From contig CM041465.1 in assembly GCA_023213395.1 (NCBI GenBank), positions 52,583,741-52,647,740 on the forward strand: a DNA stretch of 64,000 nucleotides, in the 5' to 3' direction. The stretch's first letter is position 1; each line of letters opens with the position of its first letter. The notes under the pieces were generated by a model. The model worked only from the letters and a program-made list of their open reading frames with translations, did not search any database and was not told the DNA's origin. This document shows, in pieces, positions 44,896 through 54,869 of the stretch. Made by a program: the position numbers and the translations under genes. This DNA comes from Cycas panzhihuaensis. Its lineage: Eukaryota > Cycadophyta.

Positions 44896-46330
44896 GTCTC
44901 AGAACTCCTGGAACAGAAGGGAGTACTCCCTTATCTCATCAGGGGAACATTCCAACCCGACCTTAATGACCTTGCCTGGGGCCAAGACTATGTCTTGGGT
45001 TGCCCCCATGCACATGGCATTGCCCTCCTTGAAGTGGAGAGGGGCAAGATCAACAGGAGGAGGAGGAATAGGAGACGGGATTGGATCGGCAAGCGTGGAT
45101 CTGATCGCGAGGATCTTCTGGTGACCAAGCCTGTGGTGACCAGAAGGCAAGTTGGGCGCAAGACCCACCAGATGCTCAAGCAGGGCTTCGTCATCCTCGA
45201 AGTAATCCACCCCATAGATGACCTTACTTCGAGTAGAGGAAGCACTGGAGGGAGTAAGAGCAACGGGACTGTGATGGTCGTCGGGTCACTCAACTTCCTT
45301 GCAGGAATCTGAAGGAAAGCCAAGAAGACGCTCCTCGGAAGGAGCGAAGGGCAATTCTTCAAAGTCATTACCTGCGGGGGTTAATGAAGAAGAAGAACTG
45401 ACGACGGGCGGGTCAACACGAGCAATGACATGGGACACCCACGAATAGCTAGCCTCACTGACAAGAGAGATTCCAGACGGGGATCTAGAACGAGGTAGGT
45501 GTGACCTACTGGCGCGGAGGAAAGAGACGGGGTGAAGACGATCCCCGTCTTCATCATGTGACTCGTCATCACTAAACGAAGCAAGGTACCCATAGCTCCC
45601 AACTCCAATAGGGGCGAATCGCGTGAGACTAGGGGAAGAAGATGCGGGATCTTCTTCGGATGGGTTAGGTATACCAATAGAGCAAGCCGAGGCATGCGTG
45701 GAAGGACCTTGGTTTGCCAAACTGGTAGAACGAGTTTGTTTGGTAAATGGGCGTTCACGGGGAATTACTCTCATCCGTCTGTCATGGATGAATTTAAGTT
45801 GTCCCCAAAGAGTCGAGCACACGGCTCCCATTTGGTCGAGCCATGGACGACCTAGAAGGAGGTTGTAATCCATGTCAACATGGAGGACTACAACGTCGAC
45901 AAGAACGGTCTTGCCCTCAAGGGTGGGCGGAATCATGACAGATCCAAAAGGGGTCTTCTCGCTACCGTCATAACCTTGGCATCGCCAGGGAATAGGTTCC
46001 AAGGTAGAGATACCAAGCTCTTGCATGATACACAAGGGCATGGCATTGACAGAAGAACCATTGTCGACAATAATCCTTCAAAGAGTACAATCGGGGGTAT
46101 CGATAGTGATAGTGAATGGGAAGTTCCACTGACATTCCCTTTCACTAGCGGGAGGAAGATCCTTAGGATCAAATGAGATAATAGGTCCACAGCCTTGGGT
46201 AACACCCAAAGCGTGGACAAGCACATCACTTGATCCTGAAGCTTCCAGGAGGAGGGCCCACTGCTCAGGATAACTCCTCAAAACATCCATCAAGGACATC
46301 CCTGCAGCGATAGTATGAAGCTCGTCCACG
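44896..46330 (-). pseudogene. E2 protease and PR-RT linker
   Basis: Protease is in the 251-residue frame 45286-46041: MPLCIMQELGISTLEPIPW, then LLLGRPWLDQMGAV. The active-site segment (about 46040-46070) reads DNGSSVNAMP, an Asp-Asn-Gly variant of the usual DTG/DSG. N-terminal flank 46078-46329 has GMSLMDVLRSYPEQWALLLE. The linker includes SDDESHDEDGD, a Ser-rich part, DYFEDDEALLEHLVG (44899-45210) and the lead into RT. The linker occurs in all four elements and has no known domain that I can see. Confidence 0.8.
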
Positions 46331-48876
46331 ATGGAGAAGGGCTTACCCTTCGCGGTAGCTTGGGTAAGTGCCCTTCGGAAATCATAACGACACGGGCGAC
46401 AGTGAATAGCCTTGAAGAGAGGTATTTCCGAGGAAGGTTCTCCTAAGAGGGCTCAAGGAGCGGAAGAACAAGAAGCTCCCGCCGCTTCCTTGGCGGCTTG
46501 AGATCTCGTAAGGGCATAAGTAGGAGTTGCTTCAAGCAACTGGATCACATTCTTCCCCTTGTTCCGGGGTCACGAAGGTGATGGGGTGTGATGGCTAGGA
46601 GAACGAGAGGAGGAAGACGAGTTTCAAGCACCCTTCCCTTTGTCGTGGGAAGGACGGGGATTAGGCGATCTTCTTCGGTTTCGGTTGCTCTTGGTTTGGG
46701 TGTTGCGATCGCGTTCCCTATGTTTAGGGAACGGATCCTTGTGAACTGGTTGATCCAAATTAGGCCTTGAGGCCCATTTGGGAGAAGAGTCATATCAAGG
46801 GGCATCCTTAGGATGTTGGGCCCTACAACGCGAATCATCATGAAAGCACTTCCCATGAATGGAGCACCACTTCTTCTCAAGCGGAGGGTCTGACTTTCTC
46901 GCTTGAGAGGACTGGGCGTTTCCATTCCTAGGGAGAGGAGCTTGGGTAGTTTGTTGGACTTGTTTATTAGATGTAGGGGATGAAGGAGCTTGAAGCTTGA
47001 GTTCCTTCATTGTACGCTCAAACGAGCATATGGCTGATGTGAGAGGGTCTAAAGTCCTCTCGGTCGGATGAGAGGAAGACCGGGTAGGTTGTGAAGGTTT
47101 GGTATCCTTGGTTGGGGGTGGTGCCTCACGGCGCTATGAGGGCTTGAGAGGTTTCTTGAGACCAGCTTGGATCTCAATAGCCTCCAACGCCAAACACTTG
47201 GCGATCGCGGAGTCACATGTGGTCGCCCCCATCTTGAGGACTTCCACATGAACTTCGGGGTGAAGTGCATTGAAGAAAAGGTCTCGCTTCAGCTCCTCGG
47301 GCAATGTTGCCTTAGTGGAGTGAAGCAAGTCGTGAAATCGCCGCACAAAGTCACGATTCATCTCATCGTGACCTTGTTTGAGCAAAAGAAGCGACTTCAT
47401 TCCGTTCTCGAATGGATGGGCTACATCAAAATAGTTGATGAACTCGTCCACCAATTGCTGGAATGAATGGATAGAATGGGCAGGGAGACGGTAGAACCAC
47501 TTGAGGGCGTCGCCTTGCAAGGATCACGAGAATAATTTCATTAAAATGTGGTCGTAAGGCCAGTAATCGATGCATGCCATAGAAAAACTATGCACATGCT
47601 CCGCCGGGTCTTACGACGAAGTTTTGTCGAATCTAGGAACTTCAGGGGGATGAGGCGGCAGATTGGTTCTTAATGCCTCAATGGATAGAGGTGTTGACCT
47701 AAAGTCCATGAAGGGGCATGCCCTTACATGGACCGTAGGGTCAACGAACGTCATAGTAGGTAATGCACAAGGAGCGGATGGGGATAGAACACCCATCTCT
47801 CCTTGAGGAAATGCCCCCTACTGAGAAGAGGCGTGGGAGTAGGTGCCTTGGAAGGGGGTCGGGTTCCCTTGCGAAGGCACAACGAATGGGATTGCGTTGG
47901 ATGACGGACAAGACGGATGTGGAACCGAGTTTTGCCCATATAGGCCACCTGTAGGTGGAGTGACCCCATATGGGTATAGCAGATCCACCCCATAAACTGG
48001 GAGACGGCTTCCTCTACCTTGCCCCCAAGGCTGAGAAGTATACCCTGGGGGAATGTAGAAGGAAGCACCAAGGTGTTAGTTTTGGGGATGTGTGGGAGCG
48101 GATCCCACATGACTAATGGTCAGAAGGCTAGTAGGACCGGCAGGCCTACTAGGAATGGTATACACCACATTAGGGGATGGCACATTGGTTTAGTTAGGGA
48201 CGGGTATGCTAACCTTCAATTGAGGGAAAGACACACCACGGGGAGATCTTGAAACACTAGGACCTCAATGAGAAACGGAAGGCGCGACACGTGGCCCCAC
48301 TGCGGGAATAGGAAAGGAGCGGGACACGTGCGTAGGCACAAAGGGATTTGTTGTCAAAGGGAGAGTAGATGAGGATGAGGTGTGCGGGGGAGGAGCGGAA
48401 GAGGAAGAGGCTCCTCCACGTAGGGCACCCTCAAGCCAACCAAGACGCGGTTGTAAGCGTGCTGCACGACGACACTCATTGAGAGCTTCAACTACATCCA
48501 CAGGAGGGGTTCCTACATACTCGTAAGAGGTAATTGGGACCTCGAACAAAGTAAGTCCCTCGGGATGCTCCTCATAAGAGTCACCAACTACATGGCAAAT
48601 CTCGAGAGGAGCGGATCCTTCTATGGCATGGGTAGAAGGATGGACATCAAGTGAGAGATGTTAGTCACTTGGGTAATAAAGGGGGTCATCACCCTCTTCC
48701 GTGGACCCAATAATAGAGGAAGGAAAAGCATGGGTTTCTAAGGTGGAAGTGTGGTAGGCCCAATTGGAAGAGTATCCCTCCATAGTCAGATCAGAATCTG
48801 ACAAAGGAAGAGGGTGATACTCGGGGTCTTCTAACAATGGAGGTAAATCATGCAAGCGACGAGAAAAGTGTTGCAT
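46331..48876 (-). pseudogene. E2 gag
   Basis: Start at 48876: MQHFSRRLHDLPPLLEDPEY, matching E1 and E4. The Ser/Pro/Gly-rich N-terminal part is broken (48661-48876, 48265-48549, 47611-48110). The Retrotrans_gag-like part (47134-47520) reads MQGDALKWFYRLPAHSIH, DEMNRDFVRRFHDLLHSTKA and LKRDLFFNALHPEVHVEV, in one open frame of 128 residues. The knuckle (46795-47010) is WCSIHGKCFHDDSRCRAQH. The leader from LTR to start is about 177 bp. Confidence 0.85.
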
Positions 48877-49035
48877 GCAAGATCAACCAATAATGTTAGG
48901 GAAAAAAGAGAGAGGGCGGTAAAGGCACACACGTTGGGGGCTGCCCAACAAAGAGATCGAGATAGGTATAAAAGGATCACAGAAAAGTAGCGAAACCAAT
49001 GGAAGAGAGCGGAAACTAGCTCCCTTACTGGCAGT

Positions 49036-49052
49036 CCCCAGTATGGTCGCCA
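49036..49052 (-). other. E2 primer-binding site
   Basis: Minus strand TGGCGACCATACTGGGG, one or two bases inside the 5' LTR. Confidence 0.72.
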
Positions 49053-49053
49053 G

Positions 49054-51632
49054 TGGACGTGCATCTACAGGATAGCTACCTAACTAATAGGTGTGGTGAG
49101 AGTGGGTGATGATATGATCGAAGGAGAGACCTATAAGAAAAGTAATTACCATGCAGAGTGCCCTGTGCACCGGAGCGCGAGTTTGGGACCTGCAATGGAA
49201 TGTGGCTACTAAAGAGTGATCCTTCACCACTTCGAACAAAGGGTGAAGAGGCATAGGGTTAGCCTGGGTTGACCTAGGAATAGGATCCTCCCACCCTTGG
49301 ATGGCCAGAAGGGGAAGGAGAAGATCCGAGAAAATGGATCAAGGGTGCGCCTAAACAAGCTAATTGGGTACACAAGCAACACGGGAGGCAAGAAGCTTGT
49401 GCGGCTAAGGAGAGGAGGAAAGGTAAAAGGGCGGCTCCTATAGCCTTTCCTATGGGTAACAAAGATGCATGTAATAAAATAAATAAGGCATAACCAAAAA
49501 CAAAGTCAAGTTTCCTTTTTGCTTTCCAATGTGTTAATTACTAGAAGGAATCTAAAAGGAAAAAAGGTAGTAGGGTAGAGTAAGGTGTGCACCTGGACCA
49601 AGGGCATGCGTGACGAGGGCCTTCTCGAGGGGCACCAAACTACTCCACACAGTGCATTGGATGCGGAGTATCGCGGCGAATTGGAAAGGGGCTCCCTTAC
49701 CTTCCCCAGAAAAATACTAAATACAATGCCAAGGAAAGAAAGGACCTAACTGCTAGTAACTAAAGAAGTATGAAGGTTCAACATATACAAGAGCACTTAC
49801 CGGCAACAGAATGAGCAGAAAGTACCCTTTGCACTCTCCAAACACCTGTAAGCAATGGCAACCTCCCCCTTTCTGGAGAAAGGGTACTAACATGCAATAC
49901 GAGATCCTAGCAATATATGTCTATATAATACAAATATGAATCTAAACATACATATGTTAGTATCAACCCAACGATGAAAGTACGTAAAAGAGGATAACCA
50001 AAGTAAAGGTAAATGACCGGTAAGCCTCGGAGTGGCCCACCTCTTGCAAATAACACCCTAACCTCCCCCCAAGAGCCACAAGGCAGTGAAGGCAAGGCCA
50101 AGAGAGATGGCTGGAAATGGCAACAAGGAGGCGAAGAGGAACCAAAGAACACCTACGGCGGACCAGGATGCTATGAAGAGCGAACTGGGCTACCGGGAAG
50201 AGAGTTGGAGGGGACTAGCAGTTGGGACTTACATAAGTTGCCCAAACCTGAACCTAAGCCCTCAAACCGGCCATATGTGTGACAACAATGATTTCAATGG
50301 ACTAAGAGAGGGCTAACAAACCCTTATTTGAGTGCCAAGGATAGCACGAGGCAAGAGGGAGGATTTGGGGAGCTTAGAGCCACTTGAGGAGCGTGGAAGG
50401 TGGTACGGAATCCACCCAGCTCCTTCCCAACATCTATTCCAACCCTCAATGCCGCTGCCTTGAGCAACAAATGTAGGTAAGAGGTGCTAGGACAGAGGTA
50501 AAACAACCCACTGAAAAGAAGGAAAGAAGCCTCACAAAGACAAGCAAGAAGCAAGCAAGATGGAGCATCAATATCACAAGAAAAACAATTCAAATCGAGA
50601 AATACCTGAGTGGGAGAGGCAAGGGGCCTGCCTCAACCAAGAACCGGCAAGGAGGGGCTGAGAAATCAGCCCAGAACTGTGGTATAGTAGGTTTGGGACC
50701 CTACTAAGGGAGTTAGAAGGAGAACACCTGCACTTGAAACACCTGAAGGCTGCCTGGGGCAGGATTCTACTGAAATCTCTCCAAGGGGCCCTCTCCAAGG
50801 TGTGTGAGAGGCTGGGAAGATGTCCTAGCCACACTAAAGGAGAGTCTGGTGTCAGAGGAGAGATGCAGTCCTGTGGTAGCGTAGAGGCGGCAGCAGAGAA
50901 GAGTAGAGCACAGCGTTGTTTCCTTGAGGAGCAATCCAAAAAGTGAGCCAAAAGTTCTCAAAAATGAGTAGATCATGCCTTAAGTACCCAACCCAAACCC
51001 TAAAGCGAGTGATTAGGGCGCAGCTGGGAGAGAGTTAAGTCGCGAGCCACATGGTAGTTTTGCAATAAATGCGAAATTGCCATGACAGATTTTAAAAAAT
51101 AAATTAGAACAAATATATCGCCAAAATCATGCAGACTACCTGATATTCCGACTGCATCGAAAATCGTTGTGGTACGAACCCAGAGGCAAAAATAGGCCCG
51201 GCCAGCCCGTCTAGGCTAAGGGCAGATGATAAAAAGGGCCAATAGGGGGCTGAGACACCTACCCGGGGGTAAACAAGCCAACAAACAGGTCCAAAAGAGT
51301 AAAAATAGGGCTCAAACAGTGTGGCAAGTTAACCAAATGATGATGGGTCATCACACAGGCGGAGGTGGCGCAAACCTAGTGGATCTTGGAGCAAAGAGGG
51401 CAGATGCAGGAAGTGGAGTGGCCACCAGGGTGCCACACTCGCTAGGAGTGTGCCCTGCTATAGTCGTCATAGGCTAGAATAAATGTAGACGACGACAAAG
51501 TCGCCTATAAAGCCACACACGTGCAAACATGCAAGCAAATACTCATCAAATGAAAGCGATGATAAGGCAAGAAACATACCTGCACTTACCTAAGTCGATG
51601 ATTCCGTATCCATTCCCGAAAGCTGGGAAACA
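49054..51632 (-). repeat. E2 5' LTR (right copy)
   Basis: Direct repeat of 21348-23924; starts TGGACGTGCATCTACAGG, ends GCTGGGAAACA. U3 motif TAGTCGTCATAGGCTA at 51461-51476 with CACACTC-GCTAG-GAGTGTG before it. The variable block 51111-51175 and CpG-rich patches near 49645-49690 differ from the left copy by substitutions and indels while the rest stays close. Confidence 0.92.
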
Positions 51633-51637
51633 ATGTC

Positions 51638-53315
51638 AAAATGGCTAACCCTCCAAAACACATACCTCTATGCTACCGAAGCACATAAACAATAAGTAAA
51701 GATAGGATAATGAGTGTTAAACATATGGACAAGGGGCTGCAAAAAGGTTACAAATATTGTCAATGTTGCAAAAGTTACGATGTACAACTTTTGCAACCTA
51801 AAGTTACTCCAACACCCAAAGACAAGGTGGGGTATGATTGGGGGCCACAATCCTTGCCTATGTAAGGCTCACAAGGCTAGATCAAGCACAACAATGGGCT
51901 GTGTATGCTGCTACTAGCGGTGGCCTTTCTTCCAAGAGCTCTTTGGTGGCCCAAGGAAAGCATGGAGGAAGAGGAAAAGGGGAGAAGGTGGGTGCCCTTG
52001 AGGAGAAGGCCTTATTAGGTTGTGGAATCCACCTTGGCTCCTTTCTCTCACCCTTTTGGAACCTCTCCCTCACTGCCTCCTTGGAGAAACTAGGGAAGAG
52101 TAAGAAGGTATGGAGGATAGACAAGGAAAGATGGAGGGGATGCCTCCTATGCACACTTAGAAAACTGAGGAAAAGAGGGGGTATACAGGGCATATCAATC
52201 ACTTTTAAGGAACTTGAAAGGAACAAAACAGAATAAGAATGGGCAAATACCTACTATAGGTGAATTATGAATAGATTTACCTAAGGAAATGGTAGAGAAA
52301 GGTATCCCTACAAGGTTTGCAAGTGACTATGAAATCTAAAGAGACAACCTTGATGGAGTATGATGCTTGTGCTTAGAGGCGAGCTTTGGAGCATGTCTTG
52401 CTTGAAGGGGCTTTATCTTAGGCTTACTATTATAAATTTGAGTTGTAGAGGACTAATCTTAGGCTAGAACGTAGGTATATCAGGTGTTTGAAGGAATTTC
52501 TATAGGAGATGACCTGTGAGAGAGTAAGAAGAGTGAAGAGAAAATGGAAGAAGAGAGTCCAAGAGAAAGAAATGAGGGTCATTTTTGGGTTTAAACCTAA
52601 CCCTAGCTCAATTGAGTGATTAGGGTTTGGCTAGGGCCGAGAATATGACTCATCCACGTGGCAATTTCATAATAAATGTAAAATTTTTCACGGTAGATTT
52701 TAAAAAATAGTTTATAATAGTCGCCCTGTGGTAAACTTTGTGGTACCACAAAGTCTATCGCAGTATGACAATATTGGTCATAGTGCCGTGACAACATATG
52801 AAACACAAAGAGAGGGAGAAGCTAGGAGCCCTGAAAGTAGGTGATCCAGGCCTAAGAGGGCCTAGCCCTCTATCCAGATGGTTGGGGATAGTCATGAGGA
52901 AGAAATGACCTACACTAGATGGAGTACCAAAGAGATAGAGTTCCCAAGAAGTTGGTAAATAGGTGAAAATATACCAATTATATCTAGTAAGGTGCTAAAA
53001 GCTATGATGCAATAATAGGATTATGAATGGATCACAAGGGCTGATCAGTACTTGGGATAATATGGAAGTGCATAGGAGGGTTGTGGAGTGCCATTGGGAT
53101 CAATATCCCTGAGTCGTCATAGGCTAGAATGGTGTCAAGAAATATGATCAAGTAGCAGATGTAAGATGATCACTCAAATAAATGAATCAATCATGCAGTG
53201 AAAAATAGACGCTTTGACTTATCTTTCTTGAGAAGTAACAAAGGTAAAGGATAGAAGCATAACTTCACTTACCTGAGTTGACACATCAAAACCCATTCCT
53301 AGTAGCTAGGAAACA
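51638..53315 (-). repeat. E4 3' LTR, second part
   Basis: Continues the LTR from 21347 after E2. It ends GCTAGGAAACA and has the U3 motif GAGTCGTCATAGGCTA at 53111-53126, preceded by GGGAT-CAAT-ATCCC. Contains a perfect 20-bp GGTACC-centred palindrome at 52735-52754. A 132-residue plus-strand frame (51838-52236) shows no known motif, and its partner LTR lies outside the window, so it is not called. Confidence 0.85.
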
Positions 53316-53327
53316 CTACCCCCTTGG
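53316..53327 (-). other. E4 polypurine tract
   Basis: Minus strand CCAAGGGGGTAG directly before the LTR start TGTTTCC; nearly the same as in E1. Confidence 0.75.
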
Positions 53328-53387
53328 TAGCAGAGCCTTGCAGCTCAGAGGCATAACATGATGGTAAATGATGGCAACATAATATTA

Positions 53388-53390
<3 letters not shown>

Positions 53391-53452
<62 letters not shown>
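53391..53452. repeat. (AT)n microsatellite in E4
   Basis: About 60 bp of pure AT followed by ACACACAC. The same site has short TA runs in E1, E2 and E3. The spacer around it (53328-53859) holds no other feature. Confidence 0.92.
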
Positions 53453-53461
<9 letters not shown>

Positions 53462-53859
53462 AATAAACATAACAATGGTGTGAGCTAAGGGCAACGATGA
53501 GTGTCATGGTGGGGTGCATGGGCATGGAGAGGAGAGCGAGATAACATAGGGGCTACCTACGTATCGCCCTACAGTCAACTGTCAATGATGATGGACGAGG
53601 GGGATGCCCTCATCATAGTAGTATGAAGGAGAGGGTGATGATGACCACACATAGGATCAAATAGATGTTATGAATACAGTGTTATGTGTATAAACAAGCT
53701 GAAAATAGTGGGAGTTATGTGTTAAGAGTAGAGTAAGGAAGTAAACATGGTGGTCACCATAGTTCAACCTCATTAGCAGCCAGATTTTGGAGCTGTGAAT
53801 GGATCACAATATGAAGGACAGGATAACCTGAGACTTGGATACTTAGGCAACCAAACAAG

Positions 53860-54320
53860 TCTCTCAAGGGGGGGCATCGAGAAGGGGGAGGTGACGCTCA
53901 AGGATGAGATAAACCAGGTTATCTGCCTCAGCATTGAGAGCCTGAGTAATGTGTCATATATCAACAGAACGGAAACGAGCCAAAAGGGACCTAGTGATTG
54001 AGGTGATGACCCTTAGGTGTGGCAACACACCTGGTAGACCTGGTGAGATGGGATACCACAACTTGAGAGTCACAGAAGAGGGTGATAGGTCCACGATGAA
54101 AGTGGAGTGCATCAGTAAGAGATTCAATAATAGTTATGTATTTAGCTTCGTTATTGGTGGCTTCAGGAAGGAATATCCCAAAACATATAAAGTCGTATCT
54201 AGAAGGGTCATAGAGAATCCATACGGTAGTAGAAGGGCTTGGGTTACCGTAGCTTCTACCGTTGGTGAAGATGAGTAATGTCATAGTAGAAGGAATAGAG
54301 ATCTTGATAGGGCGAATCAA
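53860..54320 (-). pseudogene. E4 second RNase H domain (aRNH-like)
   Basis: The minus strand shows LLIFTNGRSYGNPSP (the usual Asp of FTDG reads Asn), WILYDPSRYDFICFGIFLPE, ATNNEAKYITIIESLTDALH, ITLFCDSQVVVSHLT and, after a frameshift, ALNAEADNLVYLIL. Three of the four expected acidic residues are kept, so this copy shows the domain best: a first strand, Glu, Asp and late Asp in order. It lies between the polypurine tract and the antisense promoter. Confidence 0.8.
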
Positions 54321-54836
54321 GCAAAAAGAGTGTTGGTAGGGGCGATGAGTAGAAAGGACTTAATGGGGTGAAACAGTTGTAAGGGACTCAAGTGGTTATC
54401 AGTAGAGGTTGTAGAGGGTAGGAGGACCCAAGGATGAGGCTACCCCAGGACAAGGAGACCGACCTGGTAGATGGGAAGGAAACAACGGTGAAAAGGCCCC
54501 TCTGGGGTCCCTAAGGTCACCTAAGCAAGCAAGGTACCGTCCTAGATAGGGAACCCCAAAGGCATGAATAGGTGATAAAAATGATTTCAGGATGACAAAA
54601 CCAGCCAAATGAGTATAAACTCAGGTATATTTAGAGATGGCATAAAAATTGAGGTAGAAGGGGCCTCACAAGGCTAAAAAGGATGCCATAAATGCAACCA
54701 GAGGGCGAGAAGGAAAGAGGGCTACGGAGGCGAAATGGGAGATGAACCTAAAAGACAAAGGTAATAAGGGGAGAGAGATTATCCCAAGGGCTGTCACGAT
54801 AAGAGAAAAGGAGGAGGTGCCCATTGGGACCCTCGC
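54321..54836. other. E4 upstream region of the antisense gene
   Basis: Aligns with the same interval in E1-E3. The upstream motif reads CCCAAGGGCTG (54783-54793), with the AAGGG 52 bp before the TATA. No gene is seen on the plus strand. Confidence 0.45.
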
Positions 54837-54846
54837 CTATATAAGG
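54836..54846 (+). promoter_or_regulatory. TATA box of the E4 antisense gene
   Basis: CCTATATAAGG in the context GACCCTCG, as in E2. The following leader (TTTATTTTCACAAGCTC...) matches the leaders of the other copies. Confidence 0.7.
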
Positions 54847-54869
54847 AAAACTTGGTGAAAATATGTTTA

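Larger units (their letters stand above)
21348..51632 (-). mobile_element. E2: Tat-like element with the fullest pol, interrupted by E3
   Basis: LTRs are 21348-23924 and 49054-51632. The 5 bp outside are GCCTC on the left (21343-21347) and ATGTC on the right (51633-51637), a poor match. Even so, joining the flanks restores the LTR motif TAGCCTC-AAAATGGCTAAC that E1 and E3 LTRs also carry (TAGCCTCAGAATGGCTAAC), so a simple insertion is well supported. E3 occupies 28474-42289. E2 alone keeps RT, first RNase H and integrase together. Confidence 0.9.

Noticed and set aside
44782-45312. 176-residue plus-strand frame opposite E2 RT and linker
   Set aside because: It is the shadow of the RT/linker coding strand, whose motifs are clear; similar shadows exist at 36257-36700 and 46588-46770.
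51838-52236. 132-residue plus-strand frame in the E4 LTR as a gene
   Set aside because: Located wholly in an LTR, no known motif, and the partner copy is outside the window.
53391-53452. AT tract as an origin or promoter
   Set aside because: Pure dinucleotide repeat at a site that is short in the other three copies; simple microsatellite growth explains it.
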